Shown: positions 34,041 through 44,433 of the stretch, in pieces
How the letters are laid out: each line of letters opens with the position of its first letter
How positions within the stretch are numbered: position 1 is the stretch's first letter
Assembly: GCA_938005545.1 (NCBI GenBank)
Contig: CALKXV010000032.1
Location: 62,001 to 126,000, forward strand
From: an uncultured Paracoccaceae bacterium
GTDB lineage: Bacteria; Pseudomonadota; Alphaproteobacteria; Rhodobacterales; Rhodobacteraceae
DNA: 64,000 nt
Reading direction: 5' to 3'
Made by a program: the position numbers and the translations under genes
Notes under the pieces: model-generated
The model's database searches: none
The model's input: the letters and a program-made list of their open reading frames with translations, nothing else
What the model was told of the DNA's origin: nothing

Positions 34041-36432
34041 GGGTAAAGACCTTGATCAGATCCGCGGGCGGGCGTTTCGCGAGTTGCCGCGCGGGCCATA
34101 AGCTTGCCAGACCCGCGGCAGCCAGTGACAAGCCGGCCAGCCACAGCCAATCTCCGGGAAAGATGTGAAGCGGCAACCGCCAGCCAAAGGCTTCGACATT
34201 TATGACGGCCAAAAGGACCCAAGCAAGGCCAAGCCCCACGGGAAGCGCCAAAATAAATGTCAGGGCGGCCAGAATCAGCGCGCGCATGAGTTCGATGCGC
34301 CCCAATGTTTGTCGTGTCAGCCCAAGCGCCCAGACCGGGGCCAATTGAGGCAGTCGCATGGAGGCAAGTGTGAGCAGACTTGTCAGAATCGCAACGCCCG
34401 CGACGGCCAGCGTCAGCACGTTCAAGGCGCCGGTCACCGCAAAGGTGCGTTCAAAGATCGACATGGAAAAGGCCTTTAACGCGCTTTGATCAACAAGATT
34501 GTCATCGGAAAGGCCAAAACTTTGGCTTAAATCTGTTTTTAGCGCTTCAGCGCGATCTTCGCTGATCAAGATGCCAAAGTCCGAACGGTCAATGTTGTCA
34601 TACCGCGCGACCAAAGTATCCAATGGCAAAACCACTTGGCCGATGGGGTTTCCATAGTCCGAGTAAACGCCGATGATGGTTGTCGACCAAGCGCCCGGTA
34701 GGGGAAGGGCATCGCCCGGTGCAAGGCCTTCGCGCCGGGCCAATTGTTCGTTGATCAGCGCCCCGTCGCCTGCGGCAATGCGATTCCACGTATCGGGAAG
34801 CGATGCCAGAAGCGGCCAGTTCTCTTCATAAATCGGATGGTCTGAGACGCCAAAAATCTGGGCTGGCGCGCCCAAAACATCGCCATCAACGTACCAGATC
34901 GGCAGGATCGCATCGGCCCGCTCATCCAGAAAAGCCAGCAAGGCGGGCGCATCGGCTTCGTCGTCAACCGTGATGTAAAGATCGCTGACCAAGCGTTGAT
35001 CCAGCCAGCCTGTGAAGGTCACGCGGAAACTTTCGACCATGGTGCCAACGCCAATGTTGGTTGCCAAAGCGAGTAGCAATGCCATCAGCGCCAGCGATAA
35101 TCCGGGCAGTTGCTGGCGCGTATCGGCCCAGAACCATTCGGCGATTGGCCCACGTGTGACCAGTGACATAGCTGCGACCAAGACTGCAAGCATAGACGGT
35201 AAGGCAAGGGCGGCGGCCAAAAGAAAACCGCCCAGCAGAATGAAGCCGCCGACAAGGCCACCGCCGATGATCAATGCCAGAATGGCCGCACCCAGACAGG
35301 CGGCGGCCAATCCTAATTGCCATCTCATCGCGGCTAAATTCGCCATCGCCCATGCGCGCGGGCGTGCGGGGGCCAGGGGGGGCATGCGGGCGACGCGTAT
35401 TAGGCCGCTTGCCGATGCAGCCGCCGTTCCGATGCAGGCAATGGCCAACCCGCTTAGCCACCACATGGGCGACAGGGTCAGTGTGCCTTCGACGCTTGCG
35501 CCGTATAAGCCGCGCAAAGTCGCTGCTACATCGGGCAGAAGCGTTGCGGCAATCAGATACCCCAGCAAAACGCCGAACGCGCCTGCGATCAGTGCAAAGA
35601 TCAAAAGCTCGACCGTGAGGAGGATCACCAATCGTCTTGCGGGAACGCCAAGCGCGCGCAAGGTGCGGAACACCGGACGTCGTTGTTCGAACGCCAAGCC
35701 GACAGCGCCGTTCACGATGAACAGCCCGACGGCGAATGACAGCAAACCAAATGCCGTCAGATTAAGGTGAAAGCTATCGGTTAGCCGCCCCAAGTCTTCG
35801 GCGGCGTCCGGCGTGCTTTGGCTTAACTGGGGTGCAATTTCGTTCAGCGGCGTCCGCCTTAAGGGTTGATCTGACGATATCAACAGCCTGCTGAACCCGT
35901 CCATTCTCGTTAGGGCCATGGCTGCGGTGATGTCGGCGATTGCCAACCCCGGCGTCAAATTTTCGATTTCGCGGAGCCGATCCCCGAAGGAAGTTAACCG
36001 CGCGGCGGTCGTTGAATGTGCGAAAATGACGCCCTGTTGTCCCATCATGTCGGGGAAGGTTGCTGGCGCGACGATGGCTCCTGTGGCCGTTTCGCGGGGC
36101 ATGGTGAAGGGATCTATGCCCAAAAGCCGGACCCGTCCGTTTTTGGCTGGCAACCAACCGTCGACGACGGGGCTGACTTGCCAGCCGCCACGCCTGAGGG
36201 CGACGAACGTGTCTTGCGAAATCGCGGCACCGTCTTGGCGCACCAATTCCGACAAGCCGCCACCGCCCAAAATGTCGGCTGCCTCGTCATAAGATTTGCG
36301 CGCTTCTGCGTTGATCGCTTGCACACCCGACCAAAGCGCTGTCGCCAGCGACAGGCCTAAAATGAGCGTTAGCAACTGAAAGGGACGCCGTCGCCAATGG
36401 GACAATAGCGCAGATAAAACTGGGCCCGTCAC
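34030..36432 (-). CDS. FtsX-family ABC transporter permease
   Basis: Inner-membrane protein of 800 residues. It has an N-terminal helix (about 17-37), a large periplasmic domain, three helices of a first FtsX domain (about 240-370), a further helix group in the middle (about 370-460), a second periplasmic domain and a C-terminal FtsX domain with three helices. This double-FtsX plan is that of MacB/LolE-like and AttF/G-type exporters fused into one chain. The start overlaps the ATPase stop by four bases. It probably moves a lipid-like substrate out of the inner membrane in a mechanotransmission manner. Confidence 0.85.
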   Translation of the reverse strand: MTGPVLSALLSHWRRRPFQLLTLILGLSLATALWSGVQAINAEARKSYDEAADILGGGGLSELVRQDGAAISQDTFVALRRGGWQVSPVVDGWLPAKNGRVRLLGIDPFTMPRETATGAIVAPATFPDMMGQQGVIFAHSTTAARLTSFGDRLREIENLTPGLAIADITAAMALTRMDGFSRLLISSDQPLRRTPLNEIAPQLSQSTPDAAEDLGRLTDSFHLNLTAFGLLSFAVGLFIVNGAVGLAFEQRRPVFRTLRALGVPARRLVILLTVELLIFALIAGAFGVLLGYLIAATLLPDVAATLRGLYGASVEGTLTLSPMWWLSGLAIACIGTAAASASGLIRVARMPPLAPARPRAWAMANLAAMRWQLGLAAACLGAAILALIIGGGLVGGFILLGGFLLAAALALPSMLAVLVAAMSLVTRGPIAEWFWADTRQQLPGLSLALMALLLALATNIGVGTMVESFRVTFTGWLDQRLVSDLYITVDDEADAPALLAFLDERADAILPIWYVDGDVLGAPAQIFGVSDHPIYEENWPLLASLPDTWNRIAAGDGALINEQLARREGLAPGDALPLPGAWSTTIIGVYSDYGNPIGQVVLPLDTLVARYDNIDRSDFGILISEDRAEALKTDLSQSFGLSDDNLVDQSALKAFSMSIFERTFAVTGALNVLTLAVAGVAILTSLLTLASMRLPQLAPVWALGLTRQTLGRIELMRALILAALTFILALPVGLGLAWVLLAVINVEAFGWRLPLHIFPGDWLWLAGLSLAAAGLASLWPARQLAKRPPADLIKVFTHER

Positions 36433-37088
36433 GACGTCAATTTTCCATGGGTCAGATGCAATCTTCGGTCTGCTGCTGCTGCCAGGGCTTGGGAATGTGT
36501 TGCGATCAAAAGTCCGGCGCCGGTTTCACGCGCAAGCCGCACCAACAAATCAAAGACGGATCGCCCCGTTGCTTCGTCCAGATTGCCGGTGGGTTCATCG
36601 GCCAAAACCAGCTGGGGTTTGGCCGCAATGGCGCGCCCGATCGCGACGCGTTGTTGCTGTCCGCCCGACAGGTCTTCGGGGAATTTATCCAACTGCGTGT
36701 CCAGCCCGAGCGAGGCTGAAAGTGCAGCAAGATCGACATCGTCTCCGCGTTCAGACAACCGGGCCTGAAATGTCAGGTTCTGGCGGACGGTTAGCGAGGG
36801 TATCAAGTTAAACTGTTGAAATACAATGCCGATTGACTTGCGTCGAATGTTGGCACGTTGGTTGTCATCTAAGGCAATAATGTCGTCACCTTGGAACAAT
36901 ATCTGACCGCTTTTGGCGGGTTCTAACCCGCCGATAATGTGCAGCAGTGTGGATTTTCCAGACCCGCTTTCACCGGTCAGCGCGATAACTTCACCAGCGT
37001 TTAAGCTGAGCGATACGTCATCCAAAATGATGACTGGGTCACCACTTGTTGGAAAGCTTTTTTTCAGGTTTCGAACGTCCAAAATCAT
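36429..37088 (-). CDS. LolD/MacB-type ABC transporter ATPase
   Basis: A 219-residue single ABC cassette: Walker A GESGSGKST (39-47), Q-loop VFQQFNLIPSLTV, signature LSGGQQQRVAIGRA, Walker B LVLADEPTGNLD and H-loop ATHSQ. The LIPSLTVxxN and DEPTGNLD sequences mark the LolD/MacB/FtsE group that partners FtsX-type permeases. It heads the operon ATPase-permease-CrtC-like-selD. The 90-base gap to dnaE on the other strand must hold both promoters. Confidence 0.9.
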   Translation of the reverse strand: MILDVRNLKKSFPTSGDPVIILDDVSLSLNAGEVIALTGESGSGKSTLLHIIGGLEPAKSGQILFQGDDIIALDDNQRANIRRKSIGIVFQQFNLIPSLTVRQNLTFQARLSERGDDVDLAALSASLGLDTQLDKFPEDLSGGQQQRVAIGRAIAAKPQLVLADEPTGNLDEATGRSVFDLLVRLARETGAGLLIATHSQALAAAADRRLHLTHGKLTS

Positions 37089-37178
37089 ACATCAAATCTA
37101 TGTCCGATTTTCGCCGAAGGCGCGAGACTAAACGACGCGGGGCTTTCCCTTACCGTCAGGCTTTTCTAAAGTCGGCGC

Positions 37179-40100
37179 ATGAACAGCAAACCCGGCTTCG
37201 TCCACCTTCGTCTTCACACCGAATACTCGCTTTTAGAAGGCGCGGTTCGGTTGAAAAAACTTTCTGGTCTTTGCGAAAAAGCGGGGATGCCAGCCGTCGC
37301 GGTCACCGACACCAATAACATGTTCGCGGCGCTGGAATTTTCGGTGTCGGCAAGTGGTGCTGGTGTTCAGCCCATCGTCGGATGTCAGGTGGATCTTTTG
37401 TTCGACGATGCTGGCCCCGGCGAAGTGCCCGTTCCACCAGCGCCGATTGTGTTGTTGGCTCAGAACGAGGCGGGCTATCAAAGCCTGATGAAGTTGAATT
37501 CGCGGCTGTATCTGCGCGAAGCGGATTTTCCCCATGTGACCCTTGCCGAATTGACCGAACACGCAACCGGGTTGATCTGTTTGAGTGGTGGCCCGGATGG
37601 CCCAATTGGCCGGTTGTGCCGTATTGGGCATCGCGAAAAAGCCGATATGCTTCTGACGCGCTTTGCCGAGATGTTTCCGAACCGCCTTTATGTTGAATTA
37701 CAGCGCCACCCGACGGAAACCGGATCACTGCCTGATCTGGAACGATTGTCCGAACGTCCGACAATCGAAATGGCCTATGCAAAGGGCCTTCCTTTGGTTG
37801 CAACGAACGATGTCTATTTCCCGAACGGCGACATGTACGAAGCCCATGACGCGTTGATCTGTATTGCCGAAGGGGCATATGTTGACCAGCAGGCTGACCG
37901 GCGTCGATTAACGCAGCAGCATTATTTCAAGACGCCTGCTGAAATGGCCGCTTTGTTTGCCGACCTGCCAGAAGCAATTGAAAACACTGTTGAAGTTGCG
38001 CGTCGTTGTGCTTTCGGTGTTGAGCGTTGCGATCCCATTTTGCCACGTTTTGCGGAAAACGAGATCGAAGAATTGCGGCGTCAGTCGAAAGAAGGGCTCG
38101 AGGTTCGGCTTGCGGCAATCGAACCGGCGGCCCGTCGTGAAGACTATGACGCGCGGCTGGAATTCGAACTTGGCATCATCGAAGGCATGGGGTTCCCTGG
38201 TTATTTTTTGATCGTCGCCGACTTTATCAAATGGGCCAAAGATCAAGACATCCCAGTCGGACCAGGGCGCGGTTCGGGTGCGGGATCATTGGTTGCCTAT
38301 GCTTTGACGATCACAGATCTGGATCCGTTGCGATACTCGCTTTTGTTCGAACGGTTCTTGAACCCCGAACGGGTGTCGATGCCCGACTTCGACATTGATT
38401 TTTGCATGGACCGCCGGGAAGAGGTGATCCACTACGTTCAGGATAAGTACGGAGCTGACAAAGTCGGCCAGATCATTACATTCGGTGCGCTTTTGTCCAA
38501 AGCGGCAGTGCGCGATGTGGGCCGGGTGTTGCAGATGCCATACGGGCAGGTGGACCGGTTGTCCAAATTGATTCCGGTCGAAGGCGTCAAACCGGTTTCC
38601 ATCGAGAAAGCTTTGAGCGACGAGCCGCGACTGCGCGAAGAAGCGCGGGCGGAAGAGGTCGTCGCACGGCTTTTGGATTATGGTCAGCAAGTTGAAGGTT
38701 TGTTGCGGAACGCATCAACCCATGCGGCGGGCGTGGTGATTGGTGATCGGCCCCTGGATGAACTGGTGCCGCTTTACCGCGACCCCAAATCACAGATGCC
38801 GGCGACACAATTCAATATGAAGTGGGTCGAACAAGCCGGGTTGGTCAAATTCGATTTCCTTGGCTTGAAGACATTGACTGTCATTCAGAACGCGTTGGAA
38901 TTGCTGAAAAAACGTGACATCGATATCGACATCGGCGCAATTCCGTTGGACGACGAACCTACGTACGAACTTTATGCAAAGGCCAAAACGGTTGCTGTAT
39001 TCCAGGTGGAAAGTTCGGGCATGATGGACGCACTTCGACGCATGAAACCGACGTGCATCGAAGACATCGTGGCACTGGTCGCGCTTTATCGGCCCGGCCC
39101 AATGGAGAACATTCCCCAATATTGCGATGTCAAAAACGCGCGTGCTGAACGTGAACGGTTGCATCCGTCGATTGACCACATTCTGGACGAGACCCAAGGC
39201 ATCATCGTTTATCAGGAACAGGTGATGCAGATTGCTCAGGAAATGGCGGGATACACGTTGGGTGGTGCGGATCTTTTGCGTCGTGCCATGGGTAAGAAAA
39301 TTCAGGAAGCGATGGACGCCGAGCGCCCGAAGTTCATTGCCGGTGCAAAAGAGAACGGAGTTGACGACAAAAAAGCGCTTGAGGTTTGGAACCTTCTCGA
39401 CAAGTTCGCCAACTATGGTTTCAACAAATCCCACGCGGCGGCTTACGCAGTCGTCAGTTATCAAACCGCTTGGTTGAAGGCGAACCATCCGGTGGAGTTC
39501 ATGGCCGGTGTCATGAATTGCGATCTTCACCAGACGGACAAACTGTCGATCTATGCCGAAGAGGTCCGCCGCGGGCTTGAGATTGAAATTGTGCCACCTT
39601 GCGTCAATCGTTCGGATGCAAAGTTTTCGGTGTCGGATGGCAAGCTTGTCTACGCCTTGGGTGCTTTGAAAAACGTTGGCCTTGAGGCGATGCGACTGAT
39701 CACGGATGCGCGCGAAGGTAGGCCCTTTGTCAACCTGTTCGACCTTGCGCGCCGCGTGGATCTAAAACGCATCGGTAAACGTCCTTTGGAAATGCTGGCG
39801 CGGTCGGGCGCTTTTGATCAGTTGGACGGTAACCGGCGTCGCGTCTTCCAATCGCTCGATCCGCTGACGGCGTATTCTGCCGCGATCTTTGAGCAAAAGT
39901 CTTCAAATCAAGTCTCGCTTTTTGGCGAAGCAGGCGAGGATCTGCCCGAACCCCGTTTGTCGCCTGTGGATGATTGGCTGCCAAACGAACGGTTGGCTGA
40001 AGAGATGACGGCGATTGGGTTCTATTTGTCAGGCCATCCCTTGGACGACTATGCGGTTGCTTTGAAACGGAAAGGCATGTTGACCTTGGCCGAGCTGCAA

Positions 40101-40649
40101 GAAAAAGCCGAACGGGACGGTGGCGCTGTTGCGCGCGTCGGGGTGATTGTCAGCGGTTTGCAGGAACGAAAATCCGGGCGGGGAACACGGTTTTTTCGCA
40201 TGAACATTTCAGATCCGACGGCACAGGTCAGCGGCATGGCGCTTTTCCCTGAGGATTTTGAGACCGTTCGCCAAGTCTTTGAAAAGACCGTGCAAGTCGT
40301 GATGACGCTGGAAGCGCGTTTCAACGAAGGCCAGTTCGATCCCGTCGCCCGGTCTGTTGGCCCGATCGACAGCGTCGTAACTGCGGGCGCTACGGCTGGG
40401 CTGCACATTATGATCGATGCTCCAGACGCAGCGACAACGATCCAGTCGGTCTTGGCCCGGTTCCGGGATGACGGGTCGATCAAAACGACCGGCCCTGTCC
40501 GGATCACCGCTTTGGCCGTTCCGTTGCCGGGGGACGCCAGTCAAGATGTCCCTGTTGATGTCGGCGAAGGCTGGCCAGTGTCTCCTCAGATAAAGGGCGC
40601 GCTCAAATCTTTGCCCGGTGTTGTCGAAGTTGAAGACTTGATCGCCTGA
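37179..40649 (+). CDS. dnaE: DNA polymerase III alpha subunit
   Basis: Replicative polymerase of 1156 residues, normal for DnaE1. It begins FVHLRLHTEYSLLEGAVR (PHP domain, about 8-270). The catalytic palm has PDFDIDFCMDRR near residue 400 with the metal aspartates, preceded by GPGRGSGAGSLVAYAL. ATHAAGVVIGDRPL-type, FNKSHAAAYAVVSYQTAWLKA and fingers motifs follow. The C-terminal OB fold begins near 985 (VGVIVSGLQERKSGRGTRF). No exonuclease domain is present, as expected of DnaE. It stands alone with a 135-base gap to the next gene. Confidence 0.96.
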   Translation: MNSKPGFVHLRLHTEYSLLEGAVRLKKLSGLCEKAGMPAVAVTDTNNMFAALEFSVSASGAGVQPIVGCQVDLLFDDAGPGEVPVPPAPIVLLAQNEAGYQSLMKLNSRLYLREADFPHVTLAELTEHATGLICLSGGPDGPIGRLCRIGHREKADMLLTRFAEMFPNRLYVELQRHPTETGSLPDLERLSERPTIEMAYAKGLPLVATNDVYFPNGDMYEAHDALICIAEGAYVDQQADRRRLTQQHYFKTPAEMAALFADLPEAIENTVEVARRCAFGVERCDPILPRFAENEIEELRRQSKEGLEVRLAAIEPAARREDYDARLEFELGIIEGMGFPGYFLIVADFIKWAKDQDIPVGPGRGSGAGSLVAYALTITDLDPLRYSLLFERFLNPERVSMPDFDIDFCMDRREEVIHYVQDKYGADKVGQIITFGALLSKAAVRDVGRVLQMPYGQVDRLSKLIPVEGVKPVSIEKALSDEPRLREEARAEEVVARLLDYGQQVEGLLRNASTHAAGVVIGDRPLDELVPLYRDPKSQMPATQFNMKWVEQAGLVKFDFLGLKTLTVIQNALELLKKRDIDIDIGAIPLDDEPTYELYAKAKTVAVFQVESSGMMDALRRMKPTCIEDIVALVALYRPGPMENIPQYCDVKNARAERERLHPSIDHILDETQGIIVYQEQVMQIAQEMAGYTLGGADLLRRAMGKKIQEAMDAERPKFIAGAKENGVDDKKALEVWNLLDKFANYGFNKSHAAAYAVVSYQTAWLKANHPVEFMAGVMNCDLHQTDKLSIYAEEVRRGLEIEIVPPCVNRSDAKFSVSDGKLVYALGALKNVGLEAMRLITDAREGRPFVNLFDLARRVDLKRIGKRPLEMLARSGAFDQLDGNRRRVFQSLDPLTAYSAAIFEQKSSNQVSLFGEAGEDLPEPRLSPVDDWLPNERLAEEMTAIGFYLSGHPLDDYAVALKRKGMLTLAELQEKAERDGGAVARVGVIVSGLQERKSGRGTRFFRMNISDPTAQVSGMALFPEDFETVRQVFEKTVQVVMTLEARFNEGQFDPVARSVGPIDSVVTAGATAGLHIMIDAPDAATTIQSVLARFRDDGSIKTTGPVRITALAVPLPGDASQDVPVDVGEGWPVSPQIKGALKSLPGVVEVEDLIA

Positions 40650-40784
40650 TTTTTTGGGCCCTGTATTGAAGCTTTTTACAAGGTCGTTTAGGACTTGCTT
40701 CGCACTGGTTTGAAAGTGCATCAATCCTGCATCAATTTGCGGTTTATGATCGAGCGCCGTAGAATTTTGAAGTGAAATGAGGGT

Positions 40785-41918
40785 ATGGTTTTGCGACAGA
40801 TAAATTACGGTTTCATTGGCTGTGGGATGATGGGGCAGGAGCATTTGCGCAACATTGCGCTTCTGCCAGACACGCGCGTATCGGCGATTTTCGAGCCGGA
40901 CCAGATTATGGCGGACGCCGCAAAGGCCACCGCGCCGAACGCAATTATGTGTGCCTCGCTGGCCGAACTTTTGGCCGTTGAAGCGCTGGACTGTCTTTTG
41001 ATCGCATCGCCGAACCACATGCATGTCGCGCAATTTTCCGAAATTGCGGCCACCCGTCAGCTACCCATCTTGATCGAAAAGCCACTTTTTACGCACCCCG
41101 ATGACGCCGTGAAACTCTTGGCTTTGGAAAGCAGTTATGCCGCGCCTGTTTGGGTCGGAATGGAATACCGCTATATGCCGCCCGTTCAGACGTTTATCGA
41201 ACAGGCAAAAGCGACGACCGGCGGCATTACAATGCTGACCATTCGCGAACACCGGTTTCCATTCCTTGAAAAAGTGGGTGACTGGAACCGGTTCAATCGC
41301 AACACTGGGGGAACGTTGGTCGAAAAGTGCTGTCACTTCTTCGATCTGATGCGGCTTATCACAGAAGGCGAACCCGTGCGCGTCATGGCGTCAGCGGGAC
41401 AGGATGTGAACCATTTGAGCGAAGCCTACGAAGGCGAAACCCCCGATATCTGGGATGCCGGCTTTGTCATCGTTGATTTCGACAATGGCGCACGGGCGAT
41501 GCTTGAGCTTTGCATGTATGCGGAAGGCTCGACATTTCAAGAAGAGATTACCGCGGTTGGGCCGGCCGGCAAGATCGAAGCCAAAGTTCCTGGTCCGCGT
41601 CGGTTCTGGCCAACCCATCTGGGAGAGCCGCCCGTAAGTCAGGTTATCGTGTCACCGCGCAAGCCAAAGGGGCCTCAGATGATCGCAATTCCTGTCGATC
41701 CCACGCTTCAGACTGCGGGCGATCATAACGGTTCGACATTCTATCAACACGCGCGTTTTCTGGACGTTGTGCGCGGTGAAAGCCCGCCTGCTGTCAGCCT
41801 TCGTGACGGAATGTTGGCGGTGCAAATGGGATTGGCTGCTCAGAAATCGGCGGCGACGGGCGAAGCTGTCACCTTGTCGGCAAGTGACGCAGTTGGTCAG
41901 CGTGCTGTCGCGGAATGA
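40785..41918 (+). CDS. Gfo/Idh/MocA-family oxidoreductase
   Basis: Protein of 377 residues. The N-terminal Rossmann domain has YGFIGCGMMGQEH (8-20), then IASPNHMH and the catalytic lysine in LIEKPLFTHPDD near 100. The C-terminal beta-sheet domain includes VGMEYRYMPP, GGTLVEKCCHFFDLMR with the His of the active site and EEITAVGPAGKIEAKVPGPR. It is a diverged member for which no substrate can be named; inositol- and sugar-oxidising enzymes are relatives. TGAGGG lies just before ATG 40785. A flavoprotein gene follows on the same strand after 75 bases. Confidence 0.8.
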   Translation: MVLRQINYGFIGCGMMGQEHLRNIALLPDTRVSAIFEPDQIMADAAKATAPNAIMCASLAELLAVEALDCLLIASPNHMHVAQFSEIAATRQLPILIEKPLFTHPDDAVKLLALESSYAAPVWVGMEYRYMPPVQTFIEQAKATTGGITMLTIREHRFPFLEKVGDWNRFNRNTGGTLVEKCCHFFDLMRLITEGEPVRVMASAGQDVNHLSEAYEGETPDIWDAGFVIVDFDNGARAMLELCMYAEGSTFQEEITAVGPAGKIEAKVPGPRRFWPTHLGEPPVSQVIVSPRKPKGPQMIAIPVDPTLQTAGDHNGSTFYQHARFLDVVRGESPPAVSLRDGMLAVQMGLAAQKSAATGEAVTLSASDAVGQRAVAE

Positions 41919-41993
41919 CCTGACAGACGCATCATCGTCTCGCAATGTATTTCCAAGGCGTGATCATTGCTGTGCGTTAAAAGGAAAACGTTG

Positions 41994-44414
41994 ATGAAAG
42001 ATCATACGCGCGTTGTTGTCATCGGAGGCGGAGTTGTTGGCTGTTCGGTTCTTTACCACCTGACGAAACTCGGCTGGTCGGATGTTATGTTGATCGAACG
42101 GTCCGAACTGACGTCCGGATCAACCTGGCATGCGGCTGGCGGGTTTCACACGTTGAATGGCGACACCAACATGGCCGCATTGCAGGGTTACACAATAAGG
42201 CTTTACGCCGAATTGGAAAAGCTTACCGGCATGTCATGTGGGCTGCATCACGTGGGCGGCTTGACGCTGGCGGATACTCCAGAACGTATGGATATGTTGA
42301 AGGCCGAGCGGGCCAAGCACCGATACATGGGACTTGAGACCCGTATTTTGACGCCGTCAGAGGTGTTTGAAATGGCGGATTTCGTCAACATCGATGGCGT
42401 TTTGGGTGCACTTTACGATCCCTTGGATGGCCACCTAGATCCGTCCGGGACAACCCATGCTTTTGCCAAGGCAGCCCGGATGGGGGGTGCCGACATTGTC
42501 ACGCACAACCGGGTAGTGGAAACCAATCCACGTACCGATGGAAGCTGGGATGTGGTGACAGAAAAAGGTACGGTGCACGCCGAACACGTGGTCAACGCAG
42601 GCGGTCTGTGGGCGCGAGAAGTGGCGGCGATGGCCGACGTTTATCTTCCGCTCATACCAATGGCCCACCAATATTTGGTAACCGAAGATGTGCCCGAGAT
42701 CGTGGCGCGTCAAACCGAGATCCCGCACGTCATGGATCCGGGCGGCGAAAGCTATCTTCGTCAGGAGGGGCAGGGTTTCGTTATCGGGTTCTACGAACAA
42801 CGCTGCGAACCTTGGGCGTTGGACGGCACACCTTGGGATTTTGGGCATGAGCTGTTGAACGATCAGTTCGATAAGATTGAGGCATCCGTTGAATTCGCCT
42901 ACCGCCGGTTTCCTGTGCTGGAGCGTGCCGGTGTTAAGAGCGTCATCCATGGGCCTTTTACCTTTGCGCCCGACGGCAATCCTTTGGTCGGACCGGTGCC
43001 GGGGGTGCGGAACTATTGGTCTGCTGCTGCCGTCATGGCCGGGTTCAGTCAAGGTGGCGGTGTTGGATTGACGCTTGCGCAATGGATGATCAATGGCGAA
43101 CCCGAGGTCGATCCGCGCGCAATGGACGTGGCCCGTTTTGGGCGTTGGACGACGCCCGGTTACACCATACCTAAGGTTATCGAAAATTATCAGCGGCGCT
43201 TTTCGGTCTCTTTTCCGAACGAAGAATTGCCCGCAGCCCGTCCGTTTCGAACTACACCCATGTACGACATTTGGAACAATATGGGGGCGGTTTTTGGCGA
43301 AGCCTATGGGTTGGAGGTTGTGAACTACTTTGCCTTACCCGGAGACCCCCGATTTGAAACGCCGAGTTTCCGGCGATCAAATGCATGGGAAGCCACGCGC
43401 CAAGAAGTTCATAACGTCCGCGAGAAAGTAGGGATCAACGAAGTTCATAACTTCAGCAAGTTTGGCGTGACCGGGACGGGTGCGCGAGCCTGGCTTGATC
43501 GCATCATGGCCGGCCGTATTCCCAAGGTAGGACAATTGAGTTTGACGCCAATGTTGTCGCACTCGGGTCGCGTGATCGGAGACTTTACGGTGTCTTGTCT
43601 GGGCGAGCAGAACTTTCAGGTAAATGCCAGCTACGCCAGTCAGGATTATCATTTGCGCTGGTTCGAGATGAACCTTGGCGGCGCGGACGACGTGCAAATC
43701 GAAAATCTGTCCGACAAACGCACGGGTTTTCAGATCGCTGGTCCCAATGCTCGAAGTGTTTTGGAACGCGCGAGCAATGTTGATTGCTCCAATCAGGCTT
43801 TTCCGTTCCTTGGCGTGCGGCACATGACGATTGGGATGGCGGATTGCCTTGTACAACGTGTCAGCTACACCGGCGATCTTGGTTATGAAATTTACTGTGA
43901 TCTAGTGTTACAACGCCATATCTGGAAAATCCTTAGTGAGGCAGGCAAGGACTTTGGTCTTCGCCCCTTTGGTATGCGTGCGATGATGTCCCTTAGGTTG
44001 GATAGGTTCATTGGTTCATGGCACCGCGAGTATTCCCCAGACTATACACCAGCAGAAACGGGGCTGGATCGATTTATCTCTTTCGCTAAGGATGCTGACT
44101 TCATTGGTCGCAAAGCTGCGGAACATGAAAGACGTGTCAGGCCCAAAAGGAGACTATGTACCTTTGAGTTGGACGCCGCAGATGCCGATGTGGTCGCTTG
44201 GGAACCGATTTGGTGCGAAGGCGAAGTTATTGGCTTTTGTACCTCTGGTGGGTTCTCACACTGGATGAACAAATCGATTGCATTCGGGATGATCGACACT
44301 GATTCCCTTGGCAACGAACCAGATGTCGAGATTGAGATCCTTGGAGAGATGCGGAATGCCACACGTATTACTGAATCTTCGTTTGATCCTAGCGGATCGC
44401 GGATGCGATCTTAA
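41994..44414 (+). CDS. dimethylglycine/sarcosine dehydrogenase-like flavoprotein with GcvT domain
   Basis: A 806-residue enzyme. ATG 41994 is preceded by AAAGGA; the frame from 41967 lacks support. Residues 1-370 form a DAO-type FAD domain (GGGVVGCSVLYHL near 10-22, STWHAAGGF near 43-51 where the flavin-linking His is usual). A middle FAO-M segment is followed by a GcvT-like folate-binding half (about 425-800; VTGTGARAWLDRIM, SYTGDLGYEIYCD, GMRAMMSLRLD). Such enzymes demethylate dimethylglycine or sarcosine and pass the one-carbon unit to tetrahydrofolate. A link to methylated amine or betaine use is reasonable given the Tmm-like cluster 20 kb away. Confidence 0.85.
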   Translation: MKDHTRVVVIGGGVVGCSVLYHLTKLGWSDVMLIERSELTSGSTWHAAGGFHTLNGDTNMAALQGYTIRLYAELEKLTGMSCGLHHVGGLTLADTPERMDMLKAERAKHRYMGLETRILTPSEVFEMADFVNIDGVLGALYDPLDGHLDPSGTTHAFAKAARMGGADIVTHNRVVETNPRTDGSWDVVTEKGTVHAEHVVNAGGLWAREVAAMADVYLPLIPMAHQYLVTEDVPEIVARQTEIPHVMDPGGESYLRQEGQGFVIGFYEQRCEPWALDGTPWDFGHELLNDQFDKIEASVEFAYRRFPVLERAGVKSVIHGPFTFAPDGNPLVGPVPGVRNYWSAAAVMAGFSQGGGVGLTLAQWMINGEPEVDPRAMDVARFGRWTTPGYTIPKVIENYQRRFSVSFPNEELPAARPFRTTPMYDIWNNMGAVFGEAYGLEVVNYFALPGDPRFETPSFRRSNAWEATRQEVHNVREKVGINEVHNFSKFGVTGTGARAWLDRIMAGRIPKVGQLSLTPMLSHSGRVIGDFTVSCLGEQNFQVNASYASQDYHLRWFEMNLGGADDVQIENLSDKRTGFQIAGPNARSVLERASNVDCSNQAFPFLGVRHMTIGMADCLVQRVSYTGDLGYEIYCDLVLQRHIWKILSEAGKDFGLRPFGMRAMMSLRLDRFIGSWHREYSPDYTPAETGLDRFISFAKDADFIGRKAAEHERRVRPKRRLCTFELDAADADVVAWEPIWCEGEVIGFCTSGGFSHWMNKSIAFGMIDTDSLGNEPDVEIEILGEMRNATRITESSFDPSGSRMRS

Positions 44415-44433
44415 AGTGTATGGCCAAGCGGCT

